This document shows positions 39,133 through 50,400 of a DNA stretch of 64,000 nucleotides, one piece after another. Within the stretch, counting starts at the first letter, position 1; every line of letters begins with the position of its first letter. This DNA comes from Idiomarina seosinensis. Lineage in GTDB: Bacteria > Pseudomonadota > Gammaproteobacteria > Enterobacterales > Alteromonadaceae. The notes below the pieces were generated by a model. That model searched no databases. It was given only the letters and a program-made list of their open reading frames with translations, and was not told the origin of the DNA. A program made the translations under genes and the position numbers. The stretch lies in the NCBI RefSeq assembly GCF_003987275.1, contig NZ_PIQF01000005.1:1-64000 (forward strand), in the 5' to 3' direction.

Positions 39133-40158
39133 ATGCGAGTATTGGGTATTGAGACGTCCTGCGACGAAACGGGTATTGCTATTTACGATACCGAAAAGGG
39201 GTTGTTAGCCCATCAGCTGTATTCCCAGGTAAAACTGCACGCCGACTACGGTGGTGTGGTGCCAGAGCTGGCGTCGCGCGACCATGTTCGAAAAACATTG
39301 CCGTTAATAACCGCCGCGTTAGAACAAGCGCAGCTTACACCGCAACAACTTGATGGGGTCGCTTATACAGTGGGACCTGGCTTAGTGGGAGCTTTATTGG
39401 TCGGTAGCTGTATTGGGCGCAGTTTAGCCTTTGGTTGGGATCTACCCGCGGTTGGTGTGCATCATATGGAAGGGCATTTGCTGGCGCCAATGCTCGAAGA
39501 ACATCAGCCAGAATTTCCTTTTGTCGCATTGTTAGTGTCTGGTGGACACACTCAGTTAGTTCAGGTCAGGGGGATTGGAGATTATCAGCTGCTGGGCGAG
39601 TCTGTGGATGATGCAGCTGGCGAAGCCTTTGACAAAACCGCTAAATTAATGGGTCTTGATTATCCGGGGGGGCCGCGCTTAGCGGCATTGGCAAGTAAAG
39701 GCCGAAGCGGTCAGTATAAATTTCCAAGGCCGATGACTGATCGTCCCGGATTGGATTTTTCGTTTAGTGGATTAAAAACGTTTGCGGCTAATACATTGGC
39801 CAGTAGCCCATCGGATCAGCAAACTCTGGCCGATATTGCACGGGCATTCGAAGATGCTGTGGTTGATACGTTAGTGATAAAGTGCAAACGTGCGTTACAG
39901 CATACCGGCTATCAGCGACTCGTCGTCGCCGGCGGTGTCAGCGCCAATCAGCATTTGCGTGAGCAATTGGCGGAGTTGCTGGGTAAGGTGAATGGGCAAG
40001 TGTATTACCCAAGAACTGAGTTTTGCACCGATAATGGTGCAATGATTGCTTTAGCGGGGGCGTTACGCTTACAGGCAGGAGAACGTGAGTCGCTTAGCAT
40101 TAAGACGTATCCACGCTGGCCGATGACAGACCTTAGCCCAATGGTTGATTACCAATAG
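39133..40158 (+). CDS. tsaD: tRNA N6-threonylcarbamoyladenosine synthase subunit TsaD
   Basis: [39 protein letters not shown]. Confidence 0.97.
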   Translation: MRVLGIETSCDETGIAIYDTEKGLLAHQLYSQVKLHADYGGVVPELASRDHVRKTLPLITAALEQAQLTPQQLDGVAYTVGPGLVGALLVGSCIGRSLAFGWDLPAVGVHHMEGHLLAPMLEEHQPEFPFVALLVSGGHTQLVQVRGIGDYQLLGESVDDAAGEAFDKTAKLMGLDYPGGPRLAALASKGRSGQYKFPRPMTDRPGLDFSFSGLKTFAANTLASSPSDQQTLADIARAFEDAVVDTLVIKCKRALQHTGYQRLVVAGGVSANQHLREQLAELLGKVNGQVYYPRTEFCTDNGAMIALAGALRLQAGERESLSIKTYPRWPMTDLSPMVDYQ

Positions 40159-40159
40159 C

Positions 40160-40750
40160 TTATTGGCGACGTCGAAAAGAGCTTTCCTGACCACTACTTA
40201 AGCGGGCTATGTTAGCTTGATGTCGCCAAAAGATAAGAACTGAAATCATGATCACAGGGACGGTATATTGCGGTTTTATCCAATACGCGTAAAAAGGGGC
40301 CAGGCTCACCGTAATTAAGGCCGCTAGTGAAGATACCTTGCTTACCTTAAATACCAGTAACCAGGTAGCCATCAGTAACAGTGCCATTTCCCAGGCAACA
40401 GGAAACATTGCACCAAGAGCCGTAGCAACCGCTTTACCGCCACGGAAGTTAAAGTAGAGCGGGAAAATGTGACCCAAGCATGCGGCAACCGCGATAAGTC
40501 CCAAATAGAACGGTTCAATGCCCAGAAAGTAGGAGCTCCAGACCGGTACCATCCCTTTTAATACGTCGAAAAACAGCGTTAGTATCGCTGGTGCTTTTCC
40601 GCCCAGACGGTAGACATTGGTTGTCCCTGGGTTGCCAGAGCCGTTTTGTCTGGGATCCGGTAAGCTAAATAGTTTACAAATAACAACGGCACTGCTTACC
40701 GACCCAAGTAAGTAGGCGGTTAAGATCATTAGCAAAGTCAGTGCGGTCAT
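40160..40750 (-). CDS. plsY: Glycerol-3-phosphate acyltransferase PlsY
   Basis: GSGNPGTTNVYRLGGKAPAILTLFFDVLKG; LGHIFPLYFNFRGGKAVATALG. Confidence 0.96.
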   Translation of the reverse strand: MTALTLLMILTAYLLGSVSSAVVICKLFSLPDPRQNGSGNPGTTNVYRLGGKAPAILTLFFDVLKGMVPVWSSYFLGIEPFYLGLIAVAACLGHIFPLYFNFRGGKAVATALGAMFPVAWEMALLLMATWLLVFKVSKVSSLAALITVSLAPFYAYWIKPQYTVPVIMISVLIFWRHQANIARLSSGQESSFRRRQ

Positions 40751-40846
40751 AGGGTACGATTCTCTTGGTCTTTGGTGTAGACTGCAATGATGTTAGCGCC
40801 TTCTAGAATAAGCGCTTTTTAATCGAAATACCAATGAAGGTTAGCA

Positions 40847-41230
40847 ATGACGACCACAGATTCCGATATTGTCAGTATAGAGGGTTTGAATGTCGATACA
40901 GTGATTGGCGTGTATGACTGGGAACAACGCCAGAGCCAACGTTTAGTTATCGACCTGCAGATGGCCTGCGACATTCAGACTGCCGCGAATAGTGATAACA
41001 TTGCAGAGGCTTTGGACTATGCTACCGTCAGCGAAGCAGTCACCAACTGGGTGCAGCAGCAACCAAGACAGCTTATCGAAACCGTCGCCGAAGGTATTGC
41101 AGAACTTGTTCTAAAAGAGTTTGCGGTGACTCAAGTCCAGGTGAAAGTGAGTAAACCGGGAGCTGTGGTTAATGCGACTAATGTTGCAGTAACCATAAAA
41201 CGCACCCAGTTTGACAGTCCTTTTGGTTAA
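40847..41230 (+). CDS. folB: Dihydroneopterin aldolase
   Basis: IEGLNVDTVIGVYDWEQRQSQRLVIDLQM. Confidence 0.94.
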   Translation: MTTTDSDIVSIEGLNVDTVIGVYDWEQRQSQRLVIDLQMACDIQTAANSDNIAEALDYATVSEAVTNWVQQQPRQLIETVAEGIAELVLKEFAVTQVQVKVSKPGAVVNATNVAVTIKRTQFDSPFG

Positions 41231-41233
41231 CTT

Positions 41234-41728
41234 ATGGCGCAAGTTTTTCTAGGTATCGGTTCTAATATCGATCGTGAACAACACATTATCAGCGGTCTTA
41301 TTGCTCTAGCGGAACATTTTGATTGGCGTCAGCGGTCACGAGTATTCGAAAGCAGGGCGGTAGGTTTTGACGGCAGCGACTTTTATAACCTAGTGGTTGA
41401 AGTGAGTACGACTCAGTCTGTTGCCGAGACATTCTCTGTCTGCAAGCACATAGAACAACAAAACGGTCGTGCGGCAAATAGCCCAAAATACAGCCCGCGT
41501 TCTTTAGACATCGATATGCTGCTTTATGACGACAGAGTTAATACTTACGAACCTCAGTTGCCGCGGGCCGAGATCACCGAAAATGCCTTTGTATTATGGC
41601 CGCTGGCGGAAATAGCACCGGACAAAATACATCCGTTGCAGGGAAAAACATTCGCAGAACTTTGGCGAAACTATCGCAGCGCACAACAACTTGCGCCAAT
41701 AGACGATGAGCGCTGGTTACCGTTTTAA
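41234..41728 (+). CDS. folK: 2-amino-4-hydroxy-6-hydroxymethyldihydropteridine diphosphokinase
   Basis: [29 protein letters not shown]. Confidence 0.93.
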   Translation: MAQVFLGIGSNIDREQHIISGLIALAEHFDWRQRSRVFESRAVGFDGSDFYNLVVEVSTTQSVAETFSVCKHIEQQNGRAANSPKYSPRSLDIDMLLYDDRVNTYEPQLPRAEITENAFVLWPLAEIAPDKIHPLQGKTFAELWRNYRSAQQLAPIDDERWLPF

Positions 41729-42837
41729 GATCCCGGGAAATATTGCTCAAATGCCTGCTGGCGTTTCACCTGTAACGCTTCTCCCAGCTGTTTACCTTGC
41801 AAACCTTGTTGTTGAAGTTGTTTAGCACTTATCTGGGTCGTTTGTTTTGCTGCGAGTTCTATTCCAGTCGATAACTGCAAAGAATGATGACTAACCAGAG
41901 CTTCTCTTAGTTGCAAGAATTGCTGTAATCGCTGCGGGCGACGCCAGTAATCAATGTCCTTCAAAAGTTTAAAGTAGTCACTGCTGTCAATATTCGGCGC
42001 GGTGACCAACTGTCGTTGATAGAGCGCCATTTGCGCCGCGTCCCGGTAACGATTGGGAATTGCCAGCTGCCGGCAAAACTGGTTCAGGTTAAAGTCGCCG
42101 GACTGCTGAATGAAGATGCTGGCAAACCGTGTTTCGTGGTCATCGGTATGTTGCGCCGTTTGTCTAAGATGCTCTAGGCAGGCTTTGGTTACGATTAACT
42201 GCGGGAATACTTGCTCAGTGGCGTTAAGCTCTAATAATAACTGTAAGAACAGTTCCGGATTTCTGGTACCCAGCGCTTTTTGCCACTCTGTCCAGACTCT
42301 CTCTGGCGTCAAATGCTCTAACTCGCGAGAAGCTGTCATTTGTTGTAATAAACGATATGTATTGTCGGCAATACTAAAACCGAGGTGTGCGAAACGTGCC
42401 CAGAACCTTGCGATACGCAATACCCGCAAAGGGTCCTCACTAAATGCCGCAGACACATGCCGTAGCAGTCGTTGCTCGATATCCTTTTGCCCATTAAACG
42501 GATCGATTAGCTGACCTTCGGTGTCCTCGGCAATAGCGTTGATGGTTAGATCACGACGTTCTAAATCCTGTTCCAGGGTAACCTCTGGATCAAAACTTAC
42601 GCTAAAGCCTTTGTAACCTTTGCCGGATTTGCGCTCGGTGCGAGCTAATGCGTATTCGTCTCTTGTTTCAGGGTGCAAAAAAACGGGGAAATCTTTGCCT
42701 ACCTGTTGATAGCCGTCTGCCTCGAGTTCTGCAGGTGTTGCGCCTACCACAACCCAGTCGTGTTCATGGGGGGTTAGTCCCAATAATTTATCTCTGACTG
42801 CTCCGCCAACTAAGTAGGTTTTCAAGTCTGTCTCCAA
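41725..42837 (-). CDS. cca: CCA tRNA nucleotidyltransferase
   Basis: [50 protein letters not shown]. Confidence 0.95.
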   Translation of the reverse strand: METDLKTYLVGGAVRDKLLGLTPHEHDWVVVGATPAELEADGYQQVGKDFPVFLHPETRDEYALARTERKSGKGYKGFSVSFDPEVTLEQDLERRDLTINAIAEDTEGQLIDPFNGQKDIEQRLLRHVSAAFSEDPLRVLRIARFWARFAHLGFSIADNTYRLLQQMTASRELEHLTPERVWTEWQKALGTRNPELFLQLLLELNATEQVFPQLIVTKACLEHLRQTAQHTDDHETRFASIFIQQSGDFNLNQFCRQLAIPNRYRDAAQMALYQRQLVTAPNIDSSDYFKLLKDIDYWRRPQRLQQFLQLREALVSHHSLQLSTGIELAAKQTTQISAKQLQQQGLQGKQLGEALQVKRQQAFEQYFPGS

Positions 42838-42922
42838 TTGTTTTTTTTCGATCTTGTCTAATCACTCGCAGTACTGCAAGCTACTAGTTACACTGACACA
42901 AAAAAAATTACTGCCAATCCTT

Positions 42923-44365
42923 ATGTATCAGAACTTTTTTGGTTTACAGGAACAACCTTTTTCCATTGCACCGGATCCGCACTACCTCTATATGAGTGAG
43001 CGACATCAGGAAGCGTTAGCGCATTTAACCCAGGGTTTGCAGGGCAGCGGTGGCTTTATTTTGTTGACCGGCGAGGTCGGTACCGGTAAGACGACCGTAT
43101 CGCGAGCGTTGCTTGATCAGTTGCCGGAAACGACGCGCACTGCTTTTATATTAAACCCAATGTTAAGTGAAGACGAATTACTCGCCACCTTGTGTGATGA
43201 GTTTGGTATTCGCTATCAAAAACGTTCGGCAACCCGTAAAACTCTGACCGATAAAATTAGTAAATTTTTACTGTCGGCTAACGAACAAGGTGAACAGTGT
43301 GTGGTGTTAATTGACGAAGCACAACACCTAAAACCACAAGTGCTGGAACAGTTACGCTTACTGACCAATTTAGAGACACATCAAAACAAATTGTTGCGAG
43401 TCATACTGATTGGCCAGCCGGAACTCCAGGATTTGCTAAGACGCCGAGAGTTGCGTCAACTGGCGCAACGGATAACCGCTCGCTATCACATATTACCGTT
43501 AACGCAGGCGGATACAGAACGTTATATTGCCTATCGGCTGCAGATAGCGGGAGCAAATCGCGCATTATTCAGCCATGCTGCATGTGTAGCAGCCCATAAG
43601 GCAACAGAAGGGGTTCCTCGACTATTGAATTTGGTCTGCGATAGGGCGTTACTGTCAGCCTATACCAGTTCGTCACAACAGGTTCAGCCAAAACACATAA
43701 AACAAGCAATCGCTGAATTAGAAGGAACCGACAGTCACCAAACTAAAGGAACCCTATTGAAAGTCACCGCTGCGATAACGCTGGCAGTGTGTTTGGTGGT
43801 ACTAGCAACAGTTGTCAGTTACTTCTTATTGCAACCGAACGAACCCGCGATGGGTGCTGTAGAGCAGAAACAAGACAAATATGCAGCGGTGGAACGGTTG
43901 GCCGTTGCCTGGCAATTGCCGCAACCACCCGTGGAACAAGCGTTCTGTGATTGGGTCAGAAATTATGAACTTGCTTGCTTGACCGACACACTCAGTGTTT
44001 CTCAAGTACAATCGATCAACTACCCGGCTTTGCTATTTAAAGACCAACGCCCGGCAGCATTAGTGGAAACCACTGACCGAGTTGATACTAATCAGTGGAA
44101 TGGTGAACTGTTGATGTTGTATCAACATCCGTTTTCATCCGGTAACTTGTCCGAAGATGAACAGAAACAGTGGTTGCAACAACAACTTAAGCAGCACTTG
44201 AGCGAAGCGGATGCGCAGCTCTCTTCACAGCAACAGTTTCGGCAATTACAGCGCCAGGCAGGGCTTCCTGTGACCGGTCGTTTAGATGCCGCGACGCTGG
44301 CATGGTTGAGTTCCCGGTATTATCAGTCAGGGCCGCGACTGCGCAATGAAGTAGGAGAAGGGTAG
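42923..44365 (+). CDS. ExeA/GspA-like AAA ATPase with peptidoglycan-binding domain
   Basis: MYQNFFGLQEQPFSIAPDPHYLYMS; TGEVGTGKTTVSRALL; C-terminal PG_binding_1-like QRQAGLPVTGRLDAATLAWL. Confidence 0.85.
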   Translation: MYQNFFGLQEQPFSIAPDPHYLYMSERHQEALAHLTQGLQGSGGFILLTGEVGTGKTTVSRALLDQLPETTRTAFILNPMLSEDELLATLCDEFGIRYQKRSATRKTLTDKISKFLLSANEQGEQCVVLIDEAQHLKPQVLEQLRLLTNLETHQNKLLRVILIGQPELQDLLRRRELRQLAQRITARYHILPLTQADTERYIAYRLQIAGANRALFSHAACVAAHKATEGVPRLLNLVCDRALLSAYTSSSQQVQPKHIKQAIAELEGTDSHQTKGTLLKVTAAITLAVCLVVLATVVSYFLLQPNEPAMGAVEQKQDKYAAVERLAVAWQLPQPPVEQAFCDWVRNYELACLTDTLSVSQVQSINYPALLFKDQRPAALVETTDRVDTNQWNGELLMLYQHPFSSGNLSEDEQKQWLQQQLKQHLSEADAQLSSQQQFRQLQRQAGLPVTGRLDAATLAWLSSRYYQSGPRLRNEVGEG

Positions 44366-44369
44366 TCAC

Positions 44370-45077
44370 ATGTCATCGTTGTTAAAAGCCTTAAAGCAGC
44401 AACAGTCGCCGTTGGTGAATCGCGGCAGTCAGCTTGACCCGTTGTTAATGGATAATAAATCAAACAATTCTAAACCTTGGTTGATAGTGTTGGTGGCAGC
44501 AATGGCAATCGCCACGGCTGCGTTAATTATTTTGCTTGCTTTAGTAAAACCCTGGGTAACCGAGCAACCACTTCCCGGGCAACCCGAGCAATCACAAGAC
44601 TACTCTTTGGGCAACGCCAAAACAGTAAGCGCTATTGAGTGGGAAGCATCGCCTCAACCAGAGCCACCTCAGCCAGAACCTACGGTAGTTAATCAACAAC
44701 CGCAACAGCAGGATAGTGCCAGTCGGCAACCGCTCGATTTAAATAGTGTTTCTGAAGACCTGTTAGCGAAATTTGAGCAGGCGGTTAAAGAAAGTTCCTC
44801 TTCTGAGAGCCCATCACAAAGTTCTTCGGTGATGCCCGCTTTAGCTGATCTTGAACGTGAATTCCGGCGTCAGGTGCCTGAATTTAGTTACGACGGGCAC
44901 ATGTTTGTGTCGAACAGAGCCGACCGTTGGATCGAGTTGAATACTCAGCGGTTGTATGTTGGTGACAACTTCCAGGGGCTGACTGTTGAACGCATAGAGC
45001 CACAGCAAGTCGTGCTGTCACTGAGCGGGAAAGCTTTTACCGTTAGAGCTCTGGAAGACTGGAGGAAAGAGCCTTAA
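44370..45077 (+). CDS. GspB/ExeB-like protein
   Basis: MSSLLKALKQQQSP N-terminus, one TM, C-terminal GspB-like region (VSNRADRWIELNTQRLYVGDNFQGLTVERIEPQQVVLSLSG); downstream of the exeA-like gene. Confidence 0.75.
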   Translation: MSSLLKALKQQQSPLVNRGSQLDPLLMDNKSNNSKPWLIVLVAAMAIATAALIILLALVKPWVTEQPLPGQPEQSQDYSLGNAKTVSAIEWEASPQPEPPQPEPTVVNQQPQQQDSASRQPLDLNSVSEDLLAKFEQAVKESSSSESPSQSSSVMPALADLEREFRRQVPEFSYDGHMFVSNRADRWIELNTQRLYVGDNFQGLTVERIEPQQVVLSLSGKAFTVRALEDWRKEP

Positions 45078-45089
45078 AAGGGATTGTGA

Positions 45090-45118
45090 TTGACATTATG
45101 AGACGAACTTTTTACTCT
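45090..45118 (+). promoter_or_regulatory. Predicted sigma70 promoter of acyl-CoA dehydrogenase gene
   Basis: TTGACA (45090-45095), 17-bp spacer, TACTCT (45113-45118). Confidence 0.6.
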
Positions 45119-45130
45119 AAGCAGACTAAA

Positions 45131-45146
45131 TCAAACAGGTGTTTGA
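45131..45146. promoter_or_regulatory. PsrA-like operator
   Basis: TCAAACAGGTGTTTGA: TCAAAC/GTTTGA dyad with 4-nt spacer just downstream of the predicted promoter. Confidence 0.6.
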
Positions 45147-45173
45147 AATAACTGTTTAGCAAAGAGGTTTCCG

Positions 45174-46958
45174 ATGGCAGATTACAGAGCTCCGCGTGAT
45201 GACATGGACTTCGTTTTACACGATGTTTTTAATGTTGCGGCTGATTGGCAGCAAACTGAAGAACTGGCTGAGATGATGGACGTTGAGACGGCTAGCGCCA
45301 TTCTCGATGAAGCCGCTAAAGTCGCTGAGAACCTAATTGCTCCACTTTCCCGCGAGGCTGATGAGCAAGGCGTTAGTTTTGCCGACGGTGTTGTGACAAC
45401 TCCCGATGGTTATAAAGAAAATTTCCGGCAGTTGGCGGAAGGCGGCTGGGTCGGTGTTACCGCAAACCCTGATTTTGGTGGAATGGGTCTACCGAAGTCG
45501 CTATCGGCACAATACGAGGAGATGCTGTGTAGTGCAGACATTGCTTTCTCACTCTATTCAGGCTTAACCTCAGGCGCCATCATGGCGTTGGATCTGCATG
45601 GTAGTGATGAGCTTAAAAGTCATTACCTACCTAAAATGGCCAGTGGCGAATGGACTGGCAGTATGTGTCTTACGGAGCCGCATGCCGGCACTGATCTTGG
45701 TATTATCAAAACCAAAGCAACGCCAAACCATGATGACAGTTATTCAATAACCGGTACCAAGATATTTATTACCGGTGGTGAACACGATTTGGTCGATAAT
45801 ATTGTACACTTGGTACTTGCTAAATTACCGGATGCGCCCGCTGGTACGAAGGGTATTTCGCTATTCCTGGTGCCCAAAGTATTGTCAGATAGTAATGGCA
45901 ATTTAACTGAGCCGAACTCGCTCAGTTGTGGCTCTATTGAACATAAAATGGGAATACACGCGTCAGCTACTTGCGTGATGAACTTTGATGGTGCCAAAGG
46001 TTGGCTGGTCGGTGAACCACATCGGGGTTTACCGGCGATGTTCACGATGATGAATTATGAGCGGCTAGGTGTTGGGATACAAGGTCTGGGCGCAGCAGAA
46101 CGTTCGTACCAGAATGCACTGGAATATGCGAAAGACCGGACTCAGGGCCGGGGGGCAAAAGCAACTCGTAATGAGAGTGCCGAGGCGGACTCTATTTTAG
46201 TGCACGGTGATGTGCGTCGCATGTTGCTTACCATGAAAGCAATGAACGAAGGCGGCCGGGCTTTCTCTACCTGGGTGGGTCAACAACTGGACCGTGCTAA
46301 ATATGCATCAGACGCGCAGCAGCAACAACGGGCTGATGCCATGGTTGCGCTGTTAACACCGGTGGCTAAGGCTTTTCTAACAGATACTGGGCTGGAATCA
46401 ACGATTCACGGGCAGCAAGTGTTTGGTGGTCACGGTTACGTGCGTGAATGGGGTCAGGAACAACTTGTCCGCGATACTCGTATTGCGCAGATTTATGAAG
46501 GTACCAACGGAATTCAGGCGCTGGATTTACTGGGTCGAAAAGTCTGCGGCTCTGGCGGTAAATTGCTGCAGCCATTTACTGCTGAAATCGAAGATTTTAT
46601 CGAACAAATAGCACCGCATAAAGAGTGGACTAAGCAACGCGCTCAATTAAAACAGGCATTGGAATCACTAAATGGAGTGAGTGCCGAAGTGCTGGATAAG
46701 GCCGCTGCTGATGAAAACATCATCAATAGTGTTGCGGTTGAGTATTTGCACTTGCTAGGCTACGTCGCATACGCTTATTTGTGGCTGAGAATGGCGGTGG
46801 TTGCCGAAGAAAAACAGGCGGAACGTCCCTATTTAGCAACCAAGATTAAAACCGCTAAGTTTTATTATGCACGGATCCTGCCACGTATCCACTCGTTAGT
46901 AGCAAGTATTAAAGACGGAAGTGAGAGCCTTTACTTACATGACCAAGACGACTTCTAA
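45174..46958 (+). CDS. Acyl-CoA dehydrogenase (long, ~600-aa family)
   Basis: MCLTEPHAGTDLG; YEGTNGIQALDLLGRK; ~594 aa. Confidence 0.9.
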   Translation: MADYRAPRDDMDFVLHDVFNVAADWQQTEELAEMMDVETASAILDEAAKVAENLIAPLSREADEQGVSFADGVVTTPDGYKENFRQLAEGGWVGVTANPDFGGMGLPKSLSAQYEEMLCSADIAFSLYSGLTSGAIMALDLHGSDELKSHYLPKMASGEWTGSMCLTEPHAGTDLGIIKTKATPNHDDSYSITGTKIFITGGEHDLVDNIVHLVLAKLPDAPAGTKGISLFLVPKVLSDSNGNLTEPNSLSCGSIEHKMGIHASATCVMNFDGAKGWLVGEPHRGLPAMFTMMNYERLGVGIQGLGAAERSYQNALEYAKDRTQGRGAKATRNESAEADSILVHGDVRRMLLTMKAMNEGGRAFSTWVGQQLDRAKYASDAQQQQRADAMVALLTPVAKAFLTDTGLESTIHGQQVFGGHGYVREWGQEQLVRDTRIAQIYEGTNGIQALDLLGRKVCGSGGKLLQPFTAEIEDFIEQIAPHKEWTKQRAQLKQALESLNGVSAEVLDKAAADENIINSVAVEYLHLLGYVAYAYLWLRMAVVAEEKQAERPYLATKIKTAKFYYARILPRIHSLVASIKDGSESLYLHDQDDF

Positions 46959-47361
46959 GAAAATAGAATTCTATCGAGATAGTCGCCGTCCCCAAGGTTG
47001 GGGCGGCTTTTTTTTGGCTATTTGGGTAGCCATTCACATTGGTGGTGCGGTGCCATTATGGATTATTGCTATTGGTGCTTTAACAACCATGGCGATTGTT
47101 GCCGCCGTCATCATTAAGTTTCGGCCTAAACAACTGGCCGCAAGCTGGGACGGGCAGACATTGTTGGAAAAGCGATTTATCCTGCCACCGAGCTATCACA
47201 AATTGGACAACCCGCCGAAATTAGTCCGATACGAAGAGGATATTGCGGCTGTGCAGTTTCAGGATAACCAACGATTAGTAGAAATTTACGTGATATATGA
47301 TGATGATTTAGAGCAGCAGTTAGCGGACAGCGAGATCAAGATAGTAGACGAAAGAGACTAA
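46939..47361 (+). CDS. Small membrane-associated hypothetical protein
   Basis: In-frame ORF (MTKTTSKKIEFYRD), two hydrophobic segments, overlaps acyl-CoA dehydrogenase 3' end. Confidence 0.6.
   Translation: MTKTTSKKIEFYRDSRRPQGWGGFFLAIWVAIHIGGAVPLWIIAIGALTTMAIVAAVIIKFRPKQLAASWDGQTLLEKRFILPPSYHKLDNPPKLVRYEEDIAAVQFQDNQRLVEIYVIYDDDLEQQLADSEIKIVDERD
46985..47015 (+). terminator. Intrinsic terminator embedded in downstream ORF
   Basis: gccgtcccc-aaggtt-ggggcggc followed by eight T. Confidence 0.7.
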
Positions 47362-47390
47362 AAAGCCGGAGTCGTCGAACTCCGGCTTTG
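47361..47390. terminator. Bidirectional terminator between hypothetical gene and putA
   Basis: aaaagccggagt-cgtcga-actccggcttt. Confidence 0.8.
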
Positions 47391-47410
47391 CTATAAAACA
47401 ACCACTTTTA

Positions 47411-50400
47411 TTAGTCGTCTAAAGACAACAAGGTAGCATTACCACCTACCGCGGTGATGTTATCAGAGCGAGTTTTTTCGGTTACAAAACGGGTCAGGTA
47501 GTGTGGCCCGCCCGCTTTTGGCCCGGTGCCTGACATACCACGACCACCAAATGGTTGCACGCCGACGATAGCACCAATCTGGTCACGGTTGATGTAAACG
47601 TTACCCACATCGATGCGTCTTGCCACATCGTAAGCGAAGGTCTCGTTACGGCTGTGGATACCGAAGGTAAGACCAAAGCCGGTGCCGTTAATGCTGTCGA
47701 TAACTTCGTCGATGTTATCGGTGCTGTAGCGGATAACGTGCAAAATCGGGCCAAAGTTTTCTTTTACCAGTTGGCTGATGCTATCGATTTCAATCGCTGT
47801 TGGAGCAACGAAAGTACCGCCATTGGTATAGTCCGGCATTGGCGCCCGGGCAATCAACCGGCCTGCTTGTTGAATATCTGAAATGTGCTGCTCCAGATTA
47901 GTCTTAGCGATACCGTCAATCACCGGACCTACGTCGGTTTCATGCAGCATTGGGTCGCCTACGGTCAACTCTTCCATGGCTCCTCGTAGCAGGTCGATAA
48001 CGCGGTCGGCGACATCCTCCTGGACGAATAGTACACGCAGTGCGGAACAGCGCTGACCGGCACTCTGGAAGGCACTGGCTACAACATCGGTAACCACTTG
48101 CTCAGGCAGAGCGGTCGAATCAATCATCATTGCGTTTTGACCACCAGTCTCTGCAACTAATGGCACGATTGGCCCTGTGCGGGCTGCTAATGCACGGTTA
48201 ATGGCTTGAGCGGTGTAAGTAGAGCCGGTAAAGCAAACGCCAGCAATGTCTTCTTGCGAGGTTAGATAGCTACCCACTTCGGCACCACTGCCCGGCATAA
48301 AGTGCAGAACATTACCTGGAATGCCAGCTTCTAATGCAAGCTGGACGGCGCGATACGCAATAAGCCCGGTTTGCTCGGCTGGTTTTGCAATGACCGAGTT
48401 ACCGGTAACCAGTGCTGCCGCAACCTGGCCGACAAATATTGCCAATGGAAAGTTCCAAGGGCTAATACAGATAAAGGTACCACGACCCTCGACAAACAGT
48501 TTATTGTCTTCGCCGGTCGGCCCGGGTAACTGAATAGCTTCACCGGTTAGCTTACGAGCCTGCTTAGCATAGTAACGGCAGAAATCGACCGCTTCTCGAA
48601 CTTCGTCAATACCATCTTGTAAGCCTTTACCTGCTTCGATAGAGCACAAAGCAATTAACTCGTCGCGGTTGGCTTCCATTAAGTCCGCGAATTTTTCCAG
48701 GCTTTTGGCCCGGTCCTCGGTAGGAACCTCACGCCACGATTTGTACGCTTTGTTGGCGCTTATTAAGGCTTGCTCGGCCAGCTTTTTGTCGCCCCAGTAG
48801 ATGCGTCCGGCTTGTTTTGCCGTTTCTTGAGGGCTGGTGATACTTACGTGGTGGTCGGTTTCGACAGTTTTGCCGTCAACGATTGGACCACCTTGCCATT
48901 GTTTGTCACGATATTGCTGCACTGCAGCAATAAAATCATCTGCTTGTGAGTGAATATTCATATTCAATCCTAACGAATTTTTGCGATCCCCATAAATTTC
49001 CGGGGGAAGAGGAATCTTGCTGCTAGCGTATTTCTCGTAACCTGAGGCTGTTTCCATTGGGTGTTCAACCAATTCCATCACAGGTGTGTCAGAGTCCAGC
49101 AACTTGTGAACAAATGACGAGTTAGCACCATTTTCCAACAGTCGTCTGACTAAGTAAGGAAGTAGGTCACGATGTGGCCCTACCGGTGCGTAAATACGAA
49201 CCACCAACTCGGGGTCTTGCGCCATTAAAGTGTCATAAAGACTATCGCCCATGCCGTGCAAACGCTGAAACTCAATCCGGCGTTGCGCTACTTCGTTCAT
49301 GTGCTGTATCGACACAATGGTTTGCGCGTTATGCGTCGCAAACTGCGGATAAATGGCCCCATCCGTGTCGTCACTTAATAAGTACCGTGAGCAGGCTAAG
49401 AATGAAATATCGCTGTGCGATTTGCGGGTAAATACCGGGTACGCAGGAACGCCATTTTCCTGACTCCATTTAATTTCATTGTCCCAGTATGCGCCTTTAA
49501 CCAAGCGTACGGGAATTTCATCACCGCACTCCTTAGCCAGCGCTGATATCCAACAAAGTGTTGGTAGAGCCCGTTTAGAGTATGCCTGAACCACAAGTCC
49601 GAAGCGTGGCCAGCCTTTACAAACGCCGCTGCGATAAACTTTCTCGAACAACTCCAGCGACAGCTCGTGGCGATCTGCTTCTTCTGCATCGATCGTTACC
49701 CCGACGTCGGCCTCTTTAGCTAGCTTGACTAGCTCGGTTAAGGTTGTTGCCAGTTCCGTTAACACACGCTCGTGGTTAGAAGCTTCGTAGCGTGGATGCA
49801 GCGCCGATAACTTTATCGAAATCGTCGGCCGCGGCGCATCCGGGTTATTAAAGTCTTCTTTAGTAATCGTCTTGATAGAATTGACATATTGCTGTTTGTA
49901 GTACTCTGCGTCTTCTTCGGTCAGAGCTGCTTCGCCCAACATGTCATAAGCATGGGTATAACCCTTGTCGCGATTATCCCTACTTTCTTTTAAGGCTTCT
50001 TCAATGGAGCGTCCTAATACGAACTGCTTGCCCATAATCTGCATTGCCGTATAGGTGGCTTTGCGAATGACTGGTTTGCCCATTTTTCGAACCAGGCGGC
50101 GGAATGCGCCTCTAGGCGTTTCCATTGGAATGCCGGTTGGATTGATTACACTGTTGGTTAAAGCTAATCCCCAGGTACCGGAATTAACTAACCAGGATGC
50201 ACTTTGTCCCATATGCTTCTGCCAATCACCACCAGATAATTTATCCTGGATTAGCGCATCGGCGGTATAGGCATCCGGGACGCGTAGCAGAGCCTCTGCC
50301 AGACACATCAAAATAATACCTTCTTTGGTGTCCAGACTGTACTCTTGCAAAAACGCATCAACCACGCCGTTATCGGCGTTTTCTCTTACTTGCTCAACTA

